The notes beneath the pieces were generated by a model. It had not been told where the DNA came from. It was given only the letters and a program-made list of their open reading frames with translations, and made no database searches. This document shows positions 24,839 to 38,543 of a DNA stretch of 64,000 nt, piece after piece. The stretch comes from Lucifuga dentata (Eukaryota > Chordata > Actinopteri > Ophidiiformes > Bythitidae): the NCBI GenBank assembly GCA_014773175.1, contig VXCM01000914.1, positions 62,001 to 126,000 of the forward strand, written 5' to 3'. Position numbers and translations under genes: made by a program. Numbering within the stretch: position 1 is the first letter of the stretch; each line of letters opens with the position of its first letter.

Positions 24839-27800
24839 ATACAGGAAAATCAAACTTGAATTTAAAAAAATAACATCAAACATACATCAATGCAGCCTGA
24901 AAACATTTACATAATGAAATTTCTGTCATGTCTGCCAGCATATATGACGATCTCTGAAGTATCAGCCTCATCAATATCAGTCAAATACATATTATGCTTT
25001 TTTTTTTTTTTTTTTNTTTTTTTTTTTTTTTTTATATTGCAGATTTACAACCCAAATACTAATAAATTTTTTCATTCAAGAGAAATCAGCACTTAAATTT
25101 TGCAGTTTGGTCCTCATCTGAATCTTTAAATAACTAGGTAATGCAGTAGTGCCCTCTTGTGTCAAAGATGTATTCTGCACTCAATACGATAACACTTGAA
25201 GAGTTTACACCTCCCTGATCTGATTTAGCTCATCAGGTGTGTGTAGAGCAGGAAGAGACTGAAAATATGCTGTGTTTGGGTCTTGAGTACAATATATGTA
25301 CAATATTTACCGCCTAGACCTTACTGTATATGTGTTATGATGTTTTGGGGGTGTGTTTTAAATAAATTAGCATATCCGCACTAGTAAATAATGTCTACAA
25401 ATGATCTCAAGTTCGCTGGCTGATTGAAGATTCCCTCTTTCAAACATCCACGTCCATATTCATATTATATTTACACAAACTACAGAGAATAAAATGCTGT
25501 ATTAAAAATTAAGAAAAAGCATTTACATGATTACTAATAAGTTACTGATGTAAAAAGACCCATTAAATTTATCCAAAGTCCATTAAATGAATCTTAACTG
25601 TTCACCTGAAATTGTACTCGATTGGAATTTCTTATTGTAAATTCACTTAAAAGTTTTTAAAGTATTCATTTACTTATTTGTGAGGTTAAGATGTATGTAT
25701 AAATGTATGTACTTTATATGCAGTATAAGTATATAGTGTCTGTTGTGTGAAAAACAGAAAGCACACAAATTTCTTTTTAAAATTTTGTATTTCAGGCAAA
25801 CGACTGTCAATAATCATATGAACAATAAACTATAAACAACTATAAAAACTTTTTTTTTAAAGTTTGGCGCCAAAATTAAGACTGTTTTGACAGTTTTCAT
25901 CCTCACATAAACATCTAAACTCAGTCATACATGCACCATCAGCTCATTCTACCACATTCTGAACCTAATGTTAATCTCAGACTCGTCACAGTTTATTCCT
26001 CAACCCACAATTTTGATATTTGGTAATATCAGTACCATTCACATTGAGATTAAATAAATGTTTGATTTGGTAAATGTAGTTGTATCTGGGCAGAACAGCA
26101 AATACTTCAGCTTCTTTAATTATGTTTCCCTCATTTCTTGGACAAACAAATTATTTGAGGCCCTGCACGCTAAGTTAGAACTGTGCAATCAAATAAAATT
26201 AAAGTTTTAACTACTTTTGAGTAAAATTTTCAAGCGTGAGCAAAGAAAATTGCACTTTTAAAAAATCTTTGGTTGATGAAATCACAAAATCACAAAGTTA
26301 GGCTGCTCACTTTAACCAGCTACATTAAAGCAGCTGCGAATCGCTGAATTCTAGATTAATCCTCAAATCACCTAATATGTCACAGGTTCATAAGCCTGCA
26401 AACAAAAAAATATATAGAAGTTGGTTTTGGCTCAAATAGAATAAACTAAATTTTATTCTACCACAAAATAAGAAAAAAGAGAATAGCAAAGCTACAATGT
26501 AGAGAAAAAAAAAACTGAAAAGTTTTAACCCACACTCTCAAAAGCAGACCGAAGTCAAATGATGATAAGATAATATAGGATTTTTTTTTTTTTTTTTTTT
26601 TTTACTGTGCCCCAGCTACAGAGCAGCAGTTCCAGTGCTGAAAACGATTAAGTGAGATTCAAGAACTTTAAACTGAGAGAGTCTGATCCCGGATTGGATT
26701 CCTGACTTCTCTGCTGGCTTTCACAGGCCAACAGGTCAAGAAAAAAAATTGTATGACTCTATGTGGAACTCTGAGCAGGTTCAAGGAGGGCTCCACCCAT
26801 TTTATACAGCAACTTCAGTTTTTGGTCATGGGGAGCACTATTCAAGCTATTCAAGCATGTGAAAACAAGGTGTAAAGTCTCTTTTTTTTTTTTGTGGGTG
26901 TAGAAGACGCTGTGCAAAGTCAGGAAAACCAGCACTTATATCACAGAGGCCACTGAAACCTGCTGAAACCTGCAAAACAAAAGCACTAAAAAAGCCACTA
27001 AAGCCACTCCAGCTATTTAGCAAATCCAACCCCCAACCTCTAAAGTGGCTTTAGCTTTTAAACATGCCATGAAGTCATGCTTGTGATGTCATAATTTTAA
27101 TTTTTGCTGACTATGCACATCGCCTTCAGCAGCCACAAAAGCCTTTGTACAGCTCTTTTCAGATGCTATTGAGCTCCACGCGACCAGGAAACTGAGTTTC
27201 ATGTGTTAAATGACAGAATGCCCTTTAAACTAACATTGGCCCAGTCTAAGGCCTCCGAAAAAGCGAAACAAAACAAAGTGAAAAATGAAAATCAAATGAT
27301 ATATTAAAATCGTAGTGAGGCCAGAATTATATTTAGGTGGAAATTACAGAAATAATGTTCACAAAACCTGCATTTTTTTTTTTTTAAAGACCCTGTGGTA
27401 AAACAACAAACAGAACCATGTAAGGATACGTCTTTGCCTAAGAACAATCTTTGTACATGATCAATAAAAATATTTCCTCATCAATAATTACATTACCAAT
27501 GTGCAGCACTGTTTTGAAACATTTTGGATATCACGCGTAAGAAGCCGGAAATCAGGAAGCAGAGAGCGACTGAAACAGGGGAAATACCAGAAATGGCCAA
27601 ACAATGGTCCAAACCAGAGTTAAACTATTTAGCTGTTTGAGAGTTCAAGCAATACACACATTTTTTAATTGAAATTATGTAATGAGAACATGGAGCTCAA
27701 AATCATCCATGTGTCCACTAAATCTCTACATAATCTTGAAATATAAACTGAAATAAATCTGACAGATTTATGTAAGAATGAATGATGAATACGTGACAGT

Positions 27801-28428
27801 GTATTAAAATACACCAGCAGTATACTGAATTATTTTACCTGAGATTTATAACTTTACGGCCGTAATTAAGTCATAACTCATTGCTACAACATAAAACTTT
27901 CAGGGCAAAAAAGGCTAAATTTTTGTCTTTTGTCTCTTCTTCTACTATTGCAATTGGTCTAAATATGACAGCTGGTTAGCAGGCGTAGTTCGACTTTTGT
28001 TAAGTCACGACTTCCTCTGCTGTTAGAGTTTTACATCTATATTTAAATTTATCTTTCTTCCTACTCTGATTTAGAGGACGAACATATGATCTCTGTCTCT
28101 ATCTTCTTTTAATCACTAAATAAACTTAAGCCCCTGTTAACTCCTCTCTGTCGATTGTTATTTTACCGCCATCTTTGCCAACAGGCGACGTGATCACTCA
28201 GCGCCCCCTACTGGCACAGAGTGGTATAAAAAGAACTTCCGTTTTTACAGGACTATACTGCATGCTTCGTTCAGTGGTCTTCTTTCCTCATTTCTAATAT
28301 CTTTGGAAGCAAATTGGGGCCTTCAAATTAACCAAAGAGGCAATCTACATAAAATATTATGTAATAATTTTTAACATTCATAGAAAAAAACAAAAAAACA
28401 AAACAGGAGTAAGATCAAACATATTTAA

Positions 28429-28466
<38 letters not shown>

Positions 28467-28529
28467 CAAATCTGGAGGATTGCATGAGGATTCTTGAAGT
28501 CAGAGAGGCCAGACAGCTTTTCTAGGTGA

Positions 28530-28566
<37 letters not shown>

Positions 28567-28585
28567 ATAGGTGAGGCAGGGGTAC
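24839..28585. other. AT-rich intergenic DNA between the TTAA element and gnmt, no gene recognised
   Basis: Contains poly-T tracts (25000-25033 with an N at 25016, about 26580-26603, and about 28433-28463) and a GT run at 28531-28564. It must hold the gnmt 3' UTR at its right end, but I did not find a confident poly(A) signal. A CTCF-type motif lies at 28201-28214. Confidence 0.5.
28201..28214 (-). promoter_or_regulatory. Predicted CTCF core motif
   Basis: Read on the minus strand the 14 bases are CCAGTAGGGGGCGC, which fit every position of the vertebrate CTCF consensus CCASYAGRKGGCRS. It is about 370 bp past the gnmt stop codon, between gnmt and the gene-poor stretch toward sertad4. Occupancy cannot be read from sequence. 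Confidence 0.45.
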
Positions 28586-31500
28586 TTAGGCGGTCTTCTT
28601 ACAGACGTGTATAAAGTAGCATGGGGCGTGGCTCTGACCTGGGACATACGTCTTGAAATCTCCGTAAACGTTGTGCTCCATTTTGCCGTCAAAGGCCTCG
28701 TTCAGAAGAGCTTTGAAACTCTCCAGTTGGTGAGGGTAGTAGGACAGACGGAATTTACTGAGGAACACACAGAGAGAGAGAGAATTCAGGAGCTCTCTCT
28801 GTACTGGATGGAGTTTGGTTTTATTGTGTCTGATGTGTCTGGTGATGGAGGTCCTGGACCTCGACTGCAAGTAGTTTTCAGGGTAAAATCACAGAGAGGC
28901 TCTTTGCTCTTCACAGTGAGAAAATCACCCACACTGTGAGACAAATCCATATCATACATCAAAACTTTCAACCCTGAAGAAAATCTGTCACTAGATGTAG
29001 CCAGATGCAGCACATCTGTAACACTCAGTATGTTTACATGCACACTATACTCCGATTTTTGTCTGTACTTAAAGGACCATACCGGTGGTTTCATTTTTGT
29101 AGCGTACCGGAATGAAATGAAACCAATGGCTGCCTGCAAGGTAGAAAGAACTATTTGAAAATTTACCGCTCCAGCAGTATTTTTTGGAAAATGGTTGGCA
29201 ATAATGTAACGCGTGTGCAGGTAGTATTTCTTGGGCTCAAACATGCAAAGCCCAGTATGTTCTTTTAAGACAAATATTTGGTTAATAATAGGATAATGGA
29301 TAAATCAGTTCAGCACAGCTGACTTTGACAGTGGCTGTTATATGACTATTATATGACTGTCATAAGTATGTTTGGAAGCTTCAAAATGGTTTTAGTGTGT
29401 GACCAGTTTATCTTATACTCTTTGTGATATTAAAATAACTAAAATCCAGTAAATGAATAACATGTTAATCTATCTCTTGAACAAAACAGCAGCTAAGGCA
29501 GCTCACAGTAAGCTACAGTGAGAGGTGAGTTTTGGTTAAAAACATTAATCTTTACCGTAACATAAATTAATCTTTGCTAACTCTGTGTGCAAGGAGAGCT
29601 ACACAAGTGTTTTTTTTTTGTTTTTTGTTTTTTTAAATCAGAGAGCCTATCGTAACATTTTATTTATTGGANTTTTTTTTTTGTTTTTTGTTTTTTTAAA
29701 TCAGAGAGCCTATCGTAACATTTTATTTATTGGACCACAAAAGTCTTTGAACATTACATATAGGCCCTATTTACACCTTGCAGTAAAATGTGATCACTAT
29801 CCTGATACGTTATTCAAATTAGACAAAATGCATATTAACACAATCCGTACAGCTGGGACACATTTGTGAGATAAAATCAGCTACTTTTGTTTATAAAGTT
29901 ATTTTGAATTGGGACTTTCCATAAACAGGCACTTGCATCTGGAATGCAGAAACACGCCAGAAAGTTATTAGTGTTGTTGTTTTTTTTTAATCGATGAATC
30001 TCGTCTACAAAACAAGGATAACATTAAAAGCTTAATGAACCACCTAATGACCCCGCTGACTGAGATCCAATCAGATTGAGACAGAACCCAGATAGCGAGA
30101 ATGCTTTTTCATGTAAATGCAAGTTCCAGCATCCCAATGCATCCAGATGCAGAGATCACGTTTTAAAGCCAGGTGAACGTGGCGCCACAGTCAGAACTGT
30201 CAGCGTTACGGCGGACTGCTGACCTACCTGACCTCAGGAACATCGCGGATATTGGCCTGTGGAATCTGAATGGTGTAGTCCAGTGTAATCATATGTGGCT
30301 TATTGTTGACCCACAGCACTGACGTGGTGATGTCCTGAGTTAGATCACTCTGCAACACACACACACACACACACACATCTCAACACGTTGGTTGATAGCA
30401 GACAGTAGAGAATTGCCTCCATCTTGATAAGCAGAAGTGAAGCCTGATCGCAAGCAGCTAAAGAAAACCTGGTTGTTGTTCTGGAAAACAGAGTTGGACC
30501 ATGAGAGCAGATTCTGGGATTATGGAGGATCTGGAGTGGATTTTGTTTAAGGACACCACTATTGATGGAGTATTTATCTTTAGGCCTTCCAGATGGCTCG
30601 CTCCTGCTTTGGCTGGCTTTAATAGTATGGAACTTATTTTGAAATAAGATAAATGAAAAAAAGAAAAAAAAGGTTCAATAGTGTTGGCACATGCTGTTTT
30701 ATCTGCATTTTCAATTTTTCGGTCCCTGTCAAAACGTTTTAAAGTAGGCTAAATATATGGGATCAATATTCTGCCAAAGCTATTTTAAGGTTGTAAGGAA
30801 AATTGCACCTAAATCCAAATGTTTGAACATGTAAAGAAAGTTTGTGTAAAAAAAAAATCTGTGTAAAGTAAATTTGTATGTATAAAAAAAACAAAAAATA
30901 AATGTGTAGAAGAGATTTGAACCTGTAAAAAACTTTTGCAAATATATAGAAAATATTTGTGTTTGTAGAAACGTTTTGCATACCTGTAGAAAAATCGTAA
31001 AATCACTCTGCAAATGCATGGACAGATTTTCGCGAAGCACTCAAAATTCCCACGGTCTGTGTGTGACAGTGAAGTTACAAACACAAACCCAAATACAAAT
31101 GCAGAGTTTTGGCAGAACCTTTACACCTGTCCCCAGTGGGCCAATGAGAAGACGATCTTGGACTATCCAATCAGGTTTGGACAGCAGTTGTTTGCTGGCT
31201 TAGTAAAATGAGATGGATATTAGCAATCCCAAACAAACTTTCTTTAACGTTTGCTTGAAAACTATTATGAGCCCTCCTGCTCAAAAACTTGATTTATTGA
31301 TTTTTGATGTATGAACATAAGGTATTTTACCCCTTGTCTTTTTAATTTTTGTTCTGTTTTATCCTGTATTGTTCTCTCACTGTTCCAAGCTTTCATAGAA
31401 AGTTAGAAGAGTTTCTATAGTTTCCCTAGAAAGTTCCAAGAGAACTTTCTATGGGCAGGACATTAAGTGTCCTCTGATTGGACAGTTAGACTTTGCTTTC

Positions 31501-34500
31501 TGATTGGATAGTCCAAGATTGCCTTCTCATTGGCCCATTGGGGTCAGGCGTAAAGGTTCTACCAAAACTCCGCATTTGCATTTGGGTTTGTATTTGTAAC
31601 TTCACTGTCACACACAGACCGTGGGAATTTTGAGTTCTTAGCGAAAATCTTGTCCATGCATTTGCAGACCAATTTTACGATTTTTCTACAGGTATGCAAA
31701 ACGTTTCTACAAACACAAATATTTCCTACATATTTGCAAAACTTTTATACAGTTTCAAATCTCTTCTACACATTTGCAGATTTTTTTTTTACAAATACAA
31801 ATTTTCTTCACACATTCAAACATTTGGATTGCAGGTGCAATTTTCTTTACAACCTCAAAATAGTTTTGGCAGAATATTGATCCCATATAAATATCTGTTT
31901 TTTTATCTGTCTGAACCAACATATCTGCCCTTTTTTGGATAAAAGTATTGAAAAGAAAAGAAAAATGGATGTATACTTCACTGGATATGGATTTCTCAAT
32001 GGATTTTCTTATTGGTCCAATATTCCATACCAAACATATACATTTTACCTGCAAAATAGATGCTATAAGTCATTTGATGCTTCGTTTACATTTATACATT
32101 TCATTTTCTGTAATGACCTCCTTTCCCACTACTTCTGGCTGAAAAACATTACGTTTTTTTTTTTTCTTTCTACATTTGCCAAAATAGTCCAAAAATCTGG
32201 AATCTGCACACACATTTTCCTTCTGTTTCTCTGGTGGCATTTTCAGTGGAAATCTCACAATATCCACAGACTCAGAAGAGAGATTTGGGTCTTAAACTCA
32301 GCTGCTGCTAGGGATGGCAGAAATAATCTGGTCGCAAACAATCCTGTCTGTCCGCCTCCTCCTCACAAAGCAAAAAACAGACAGATACCGCAGAAAGTTT
32401 AGAGTAAAACCTGCTTTTCATTAACCTTTCTGCCTGATGTCTAACTTCAAGTTTTCTATTATCACTTTGGGAGAAATAAAATTCGCTTGTTGTATTTACA
32501 GGGTTTTCCACATATAAGTAAATAATTAACTGGGTAAGATAACACAGGGTGACAGTGAAGGAAACACACTTTTACAGCAATATTGCACCAATAATTTCTT
32601 GGCATTTGGCCAAGACAGAATACACTCAGGAAGCAATGGAACCTTATTATAAAAAAATATTATGTAAGAGCATTGAGCTGTTTAGAAACCATGTGCAGTT
32701 AATTTATATTACCATAACATGTAAATAAACAAAGCTTCAGTTCCTGTAGCAAACAATTAAATTTTTTCATCCTCATCACTTGTTACTGACTCCATTGTTT
32801 TTGTCGTGTGTTGTTTTGTTTTGTTTTTCTTAGGTGAACCTATGCAAATATTTGCCAAAAAAATCACTTAATGTTTGGTGTAATTATATTTACACCAAAA
32901 AAAAAAAAAAATTGTACTTTTGTGTCATTTAATTCACGTTGGTCTTGGTGCGTAATAGCCTTTAAGAAGTAGACAAAATGATCATCTGAGTGACACAACA
33001 AACTGCTCTTGGCTCCATTGGGTTCAGTACCTTGTAGTAGATGTTCTTGCCTTGTGGCGCCCGCCCGGTCTCCAGGATGTAGTCGTAGTTGCGATGGTCG
33101 ATGATGAGGATCCCTCCTGGTCTGACCATGCTGGCAATGTTCTGAAGGGCCAATTTCTGATCGCTTTGGTCCCCTACGAGCAATTCAACAATACCACCAT
33201 GGTCAAACACATACTGACAAACTTGTCTTCAATCAAATGACATGGGAGTTTCTCAAGGTCAAGGTCACAGGTGGGCCATCAGGACCAGCAAGGCCTTCTC
33301 TGCTTTCCTAGAGATTGAAAATATACTTTTCTGAGAATCAGAAAATTATATGCATTTTACAAAGTTTGTTCCCATCAGTCTGTTATTAAGATCATTTCAT
33401 TCAGCTGCTGCTTTCAGTGCAGCTCATGTAAATTAGAGAGTTTATCCAATCAGATTTTCTACCTGTGCTGTCTCCGAGTGAAAATTCTAGCCTGAGGTCT
33501 TCAGAATTTCGGCTGAATCCCTTCTGCTGCTCAAGCAAATGGGATGATGTTGCTGATGATCATATTTTTTAACCAATCACATTTTGCGTTTGCCATGTTG
33601 GGCACATTCTTTGACATGCCAGGGCCTTCTAGAATGACTGTCTATCTAGACAGACAGAAGCTAGACTGTTTGCTACTTACACTTTAAATGCAACAAGTTT
33701 TGGCCAAATTAGAGTTGTATTTCCTCAGACAAGCATTTAATCTTACCAATCAGATATAAGAACAATATAAAACAACTTGTGATTAAAAAAAAAGGATATT
33801 TCAACTCGTCTCATTATCTCATTAAAGTCACAGTCTGTAAAATGCTTTTAATGAACTCTGAGTCTCACCACTAAAATGTGGCTAATCACACACACTTCTC
33901 ATTCTTTCCAAAAATGCAGATACTACAGTGTCGGTAGCATTCTCAGCTCGTCTAAAAGTGATGCTGACTGTCAGCCATGGTGTGTCATGGATCGGGGCTT
34001 TAAGTGAAGCCTAGGCCCCTCTGTCGCACCTTTGAAGTCTGGTAAATGAGCGAATGAGTTTCCCAGGCAGATCACTGCGTCAAAGCCGTCTCCTGGTTTC
34101 TCTACATCTTCTGGTAACGTCAGCCAGTTGGCCTCTTCAATCACTGAGGGAACCACAAAAAAGCAAGGAGATAAAAACCTTCAGAACGCCATTCACAGCT
34201 TAAATATATAAAAACAATAATACCTGTAACTTTCACATGTTTTAGCATTCAAAATGACATTTTAATGTTTAACATGAATGCAAAATGTCATACCCCACTG
34301 GTCAAACGCCTGTTCTTTTCTTCTCTCCCATCTCGCCTTCAATGCATACTTCAGCATTTTGTCACTGGCATCCACACTCATCATCTTAAATCCCTCCTCA
34401 ACCAACATAATGGAGTCAACCCTACAAAATAAAAGCCAAATGCTCTTTAGTTACATATTCTGAAAAAAAAAAAAAAAAAAAANAAAAAAAAAAAAAAAAA

Positions 34501-37500
34501 AACAAAATAGAAAGAATCGTGCCGTTTGGAGTTCAATGTTTGTTGCTGGAGTTGTGTAAGTGTGCACATACACACTTACACATCTATATCAGGAGGGGTG
34601 GAAATGTACCTGTAACAACTTTAATAAACATAATAGTTTTCTGGATTTATCTCTGTAACTATTAAAGATGAGTCAAAATCATTTGCATGATACTGAATCA
34701 GCATCAGCTACACATTAGAGGTTGTTGTGTGTTTCTGCCCTATTTGTTACTGGAAAGCAATTCCACCAATGTGCCCTGTGTCCAAGACTTCAGTCTGCCA
34801 GATCCAGATCTGACATGGGAGATTAGTGAGATTTTTGTACTACTTTTGACAAAATTGACAAGTGATATTGGAAAATACATTCTCGTAATGTTACGAAATT
34901 AAAATAATTCCTGGATCCGCCCCTAAATCTGGATCAGTAACAAAATGAAATGGGTTCTTCTCTGAGCCAAAGTTTCGTCAAAATTGGTTCAAAACTTTTT
35001 GAGTAACCCTGCTAACAAATAAATACCCTAAACAACAAACATGAACCTTCCTGGTGGAGGTAAAAAAAAAAAACAGCTAGTTGTGAAATGTGTAAAATAC
35101 ATAAACAATAAACAAGGGCAATGGGCAAATTCATACATGTGAATGCTTATGCACCAAATAAGATGCATCCAGTTAACAACCAGAAATAACAGAGGACAAG
35201 AAAAACCAGCAGACAGCACAGTCATCTGGAAACAACATATCAACCAGCAGAAAAACCAGCAGACATGTCCTAGTCCATGTACAAACCCAATGCAGGACAA
35301 TGACCTGGAAACGGTAAGCAAACTGTGATCATTAACAGCTGCTGAGTGATGCCAAAAAGCAAGATAAGATACAGATAACATAAAACACAAAGGCAATGTG
35401 AAGCTGAACAAAACAAATAATTTTGCTTTATAGTTTGGAGCGACATAACTGAATATAAAATTTAATTGTGTCCTAAATTGCAACCCGAGATCTGCATGTT
35501 CTTTAGCCCTTGCATAAGCTGACACAGAATATGATGATAGAACAGCTGGAAGTAGAAATCCAAAAATAGTGGAGGCACTTGTAACCTCATTCCAGGTTCA
35601 GCATGTTTACATTTCCTCACATGGCCTGTGACTGAGAGGCACTACTACGAGAGAGAACGAGGGCAGAGTTTGGTGGATTGATTTACTCCACTTCAAACTA
35701 TATCCAGCCATCACCAGTACTGTATGAAACTAGATTATTCTTTTCTTTTTTTTTTTTTAACCAAGAGGTGTTTTAATAAACTGCCTGTAAAATTCATAAG
35801 TTAATATTTGTCGCTTTTTAGTCTAATTAACAATTAGGTTTCCTTTACAAAGCCTGCAGACAAAGTTTAGGGAAACACCCCAAACTGAAGAAAATGTTCA
35901 ACTATAAAATATCACTGAAGTGAAATTTCTAGTCTGAATTAAACTTCAGTAATTTGTTTTATCTTTCAAAATCAAAGAATATAAACCCTTCACTTGCTCA
36001 GGGACTGTAACAGATCAGGATCAGCAGCAATTTTCTTAGGAAATTGTTATTATGGTGCAAGTGCAGCAGTAATTACACAATTGTACAAAAATAAGCTTAC
36101 TGAGCTGAAAACTAGGCTGTTAGTTAAAAACATGTTATTGTCTGAGTAAAGTCAGTGGCCTTGCTGCTGTCACAGATTCCACAGAGTGTCAGAGGAGGTA
36201 AACAGGACTGCAGAGAACTAGTCAAAATTAATTCCAGCTACCCAGAGCCAGATCTTCAACCACTTAACCCCCTGATATCTGCAATCCCACACCACTGACA
36301 TCCAACTCCACACTACACCCAGCATGTAACCCACACTGCAGGAATCTGGCAGCGTGGCAGGTGCAACGCTGCAGTTTCATTCATTGTTGGCTGCCCTAAT
36401 CCAGATTTTGTCTGAGTTTTGTACAAGTTAAACGGGTCAGTGAGTTAAAATTCCAGGGCATTCAAAGTAATCAGATTATGTGTTGAGATATCTACACTAA
36501 AGACCAGAAGTCTGAGGCCACCCCCAGATTTAGCATGACCAGGCTGTGTAGCAAGTTAATCACAGAATGATGTGGGAGAAGGCAGACAGCAGACTACTGA
36601 ACAGAAAGTTAAAACACATAAGCAATGGAGTTGGAACACAACTGGAGTGCCAGTGCACTAATGCAGACTGGGCATGCCTTCATTAAAAATCATTTCTCAA
36701 GCCATAGTGGCTACAGTTCTTAATTTACTAAAGTTTTAATTTAGAAGCAGAATAGGCTTTTCATGGCCATTGCTCACACTATTAAACATTGTTATTTTGA
36801 ACTCTGTTGACCCAAAAAGAAAATAGGTCATGGGCCATGCCATCACTGGTGAGAAATTCCCACTGTACAGTGTAAGAAATATACCACAATTTGTTAGGTT
36901 TAATTTGTAACCTGTAGTGTAGTTTTAAATAGAGTAATACAGACCCCTCCACAAATACGGAACCCTTGGTAAATAAAAGCAAAATGGGCTGTGAAAAAAT
37001 AGCGTTACTGTTTATCCTCTTGGCCTCTCATTCATAATATTAACAAAAATATAATCTTTAATTAAATTAAAATCACTGAAAGGAAAAAGAAATTCTTATG
37101 AAACAATTATTTTTCCTCAATCAGCCTGGTGGCGTCTGATCGTAATTTTGGAGACTTTCTGATCCCAAGACCCAACTTCTTCTTCTTCTTCTTCTTTTCC
37201 TTTCGGCTTTCCCTTCAGGGGTCACCACAGCGAATCATCTGCCTCCATCTAACCCTATCCTCTGCCTCCTCTTCTCTCACACCAACTAACTTCATGTCCT
37301 CTTTCACTACATCCATAAATCTCCTCTTTGGTCTTCCTCTAGGCCTCCTGCCTGGCAGTTCCAACCTCAGCATCCTTCTACCGATATGTTCACTATCCCT
37401 CCTCTGTACATGTCCAAACCATCTCAGTCTGGCCTCTCTGACTTTATCTCCATCCAACTAACATCTGCAATTCTCCAGCTGTGATTCTTGGAGATTCTTT

Positions 37501-38543
37501 GGCCACATGAACCATCATCCTCACTGTGTGTGGAGTCGATATACACACGTTCTGCTCCAGGCCGACAGAGAAAAATATTTTTTTCATGATAAGAATTTCT
37601 TTTTCCTGCCAATTATTTTACTTTAATTAAAGGTTATATTTTTGTTAATATTTTGAATGAAACATCAAGAGGATACNCAATTATTTTACTTTAATTAAAG
37701 GTTATATTTTTGTTAATATTTTGAATGAAACATCAAGAGGATACACAATAAAGTTTTTTTTCACAGCCCATTTAGCTTTAATTTACCAAGCAGTCCATAT
37801 TTGTGGAAGGACAGTATATACTTTATAGAAGCACATCATATAATCAAACAGACCAAGACAGCGAAAGTAAAACAAGTTTTACAAGTTTTGCATATTTAGA
37901 GAACAGTCACACCCATGCACAAATATGGAGGACTAATTATGATTCCTTACTAGTATTAGAACATAAATGAATGTTAGTCTTTGGTTGGGCATGTACTTTA
38001 GATACGACTCAGTATCATGTCTGTTTTTGTTTTTTTCAGTCTTTTTACCATATCCCTACTGAAATTAATAGACTGAAGTAAGAGACATTTTATTAATTTC
38101 AGATAAATTTTATAGATAGAAGTAATGCCGAATAGAAGACTTGAATCCACAGATTCAAGAAAACTGCAAAATTGATCAGAGAGGTGTGCTAAGTTTGCTG
38201 ATAAACATGGAAATATTTAATTTGCCGATTTTATCATGGAGTCTGGTGTGGCGTTCAGTTCCTCCCCAGCCTGAACAGAAATCTCTGATCGAAAATGTGT
38301 CAGTGGGTCGGCCATGTCTCCCGGCCTGTGTTACCCTGTTCCGCAAGCTACATCCAGGATTGTCCGCACTCCATGCTCCTTCATCAGAGACACCACCCAG
38401 CTTTTATACTCCTGGGTCCTGCTCTGCGTGTCTCCGATGTACAGCTGCCAGACTTTCGCTGCTTTGCCGTCTGCATACTGGTCCGGAAGACCCACGGCGG
38501 CCACACCGAGAGAGCGGGTTCTGAACACGCTGTCCACCGACAT
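28586..38543 (-). CDS. gnmt: Glycine N-methyltransferase, six exons, complete
   Basis: Cytosolic enzyme that moves the methyl group of S-adenosylmethionine to glycine, giving sarcosine and S-adenosylhomocysteine; it buffers the SAM/SAH ratio, mainly in liver, and binds folate. Coding exons in transcript order: 38335-38543, 34294-34421, 34030-34143, 33031-33173, 30228-30349, 28586-28757. All have GT-AG borders and compatible phases; they sum to 888 bp, 295 residues, the same as mammalian GNMT. The N-terminus [15 protein letters not shown], the SAM-binding motif DVACGTG (about 64-70), the segment [19 protein letters not shown] and the C-terminal FRLSYYPH...CYFIHV block all match the family. No broken codon was found. 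Intron 1 is almost 4 kb and holds a DNA transposon; the intron between exons 4 and 5 holds a 1.1-kb foldback. The start is the first Met that gives the conserved N-terminus. Confidence 0.97.
29069..29268. mobile_element. Short TTAA-foldback element in the last gnmt intron
   Basis: 200 bp from TTAAAGGACCATACCGG to AGTATGTTCTTTTAA. It retains both ends and the block GAATGAAATGAAACCAATGG but lacks the central part of the longer copies. It lies between gnmt exons 5 and 6, so it is transcribed as part of the gnmt pre-mRNA. Confidence 0.7.
30754..31889. mobile_element. 1.1-kb foldback (long inverted repeat) element in a gnmt intron
   Basis: The left end TATATGGGATCAATATTCTG has its complement at the right end (CAGAATATTGATCCCATATA). 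The two arms, about 430 bp each (roughly 30754-31200 and 31480-31889), pair along most of their length, for example CTGTGTGTGACAGTGAAGTT on the left and its complement on the right. The central loop of about 280 bp is unrelated AT-rich DNA. Possible TATA or TA target site. Open frames in the arms are rich in Phe, Tyr and Thr and mirror each other, so they are not genes. Confidence 0.85.
36940..37814. mobile_element. TA-flanked DNA transposon, non-autonomous, Tc1/mariner-like
   Basis: Terminal inverted repeats of about 55-60 bp: CAGACCCCTCCACAAATACG inward on the left, and on the right the complement of CTGTCCTTCCACAAATATGG. Both share the inner block GGGCTGTGAAAAAA. A TA dinucleotide flanks each end (36938-36939 and 37815-37816). 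No transposase frame is intact. It lies in gnmt intron 1 and was itself hit by a LINE fragment (37165-37457). A 67-bp part is duplicated around the N at 37677. Confidence 0.75.
37165..37457 (-). mobile_element. 3' end of a non-LTR retrotransposon (LINE), reverse-transcriptase C-terminus
   Basis: The minus-strand frame of 80 codons contains RWFGHVQRR and [16 protein letters not shown], the typical C-terminal tail of many LINE reverse transcriptase polyproteins (RTE-like, by memory). The sequence then runs out through a short tail into a (GAA)n tract at 37168-37197 (TTC on the plus strand), as expected for a LINE 3' end. 5' truncated; only the last part is present. It is inserted inside the TA-flanked DNA transposon. 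Confidence 0.75.

Noticed and set aside
28571..28939. 122-codon plus-strand frame
   Set aside because: Antisense of gnmt exon 6 and its intron.
31935..32402. 155-codon plus-strand open frame in a gnmt intron
   Set aside because: AT-rich, low coding character, antisense to gnmt, no recognisable domain.
35028..35525. 165-codon open frame on the minus strand in gnmt intron 1
   Set aside because: Hydrophobic, with no domain, conserved motif or splice context; the plus strand there is a short imperfect repeat (ACCAGCAGA units).
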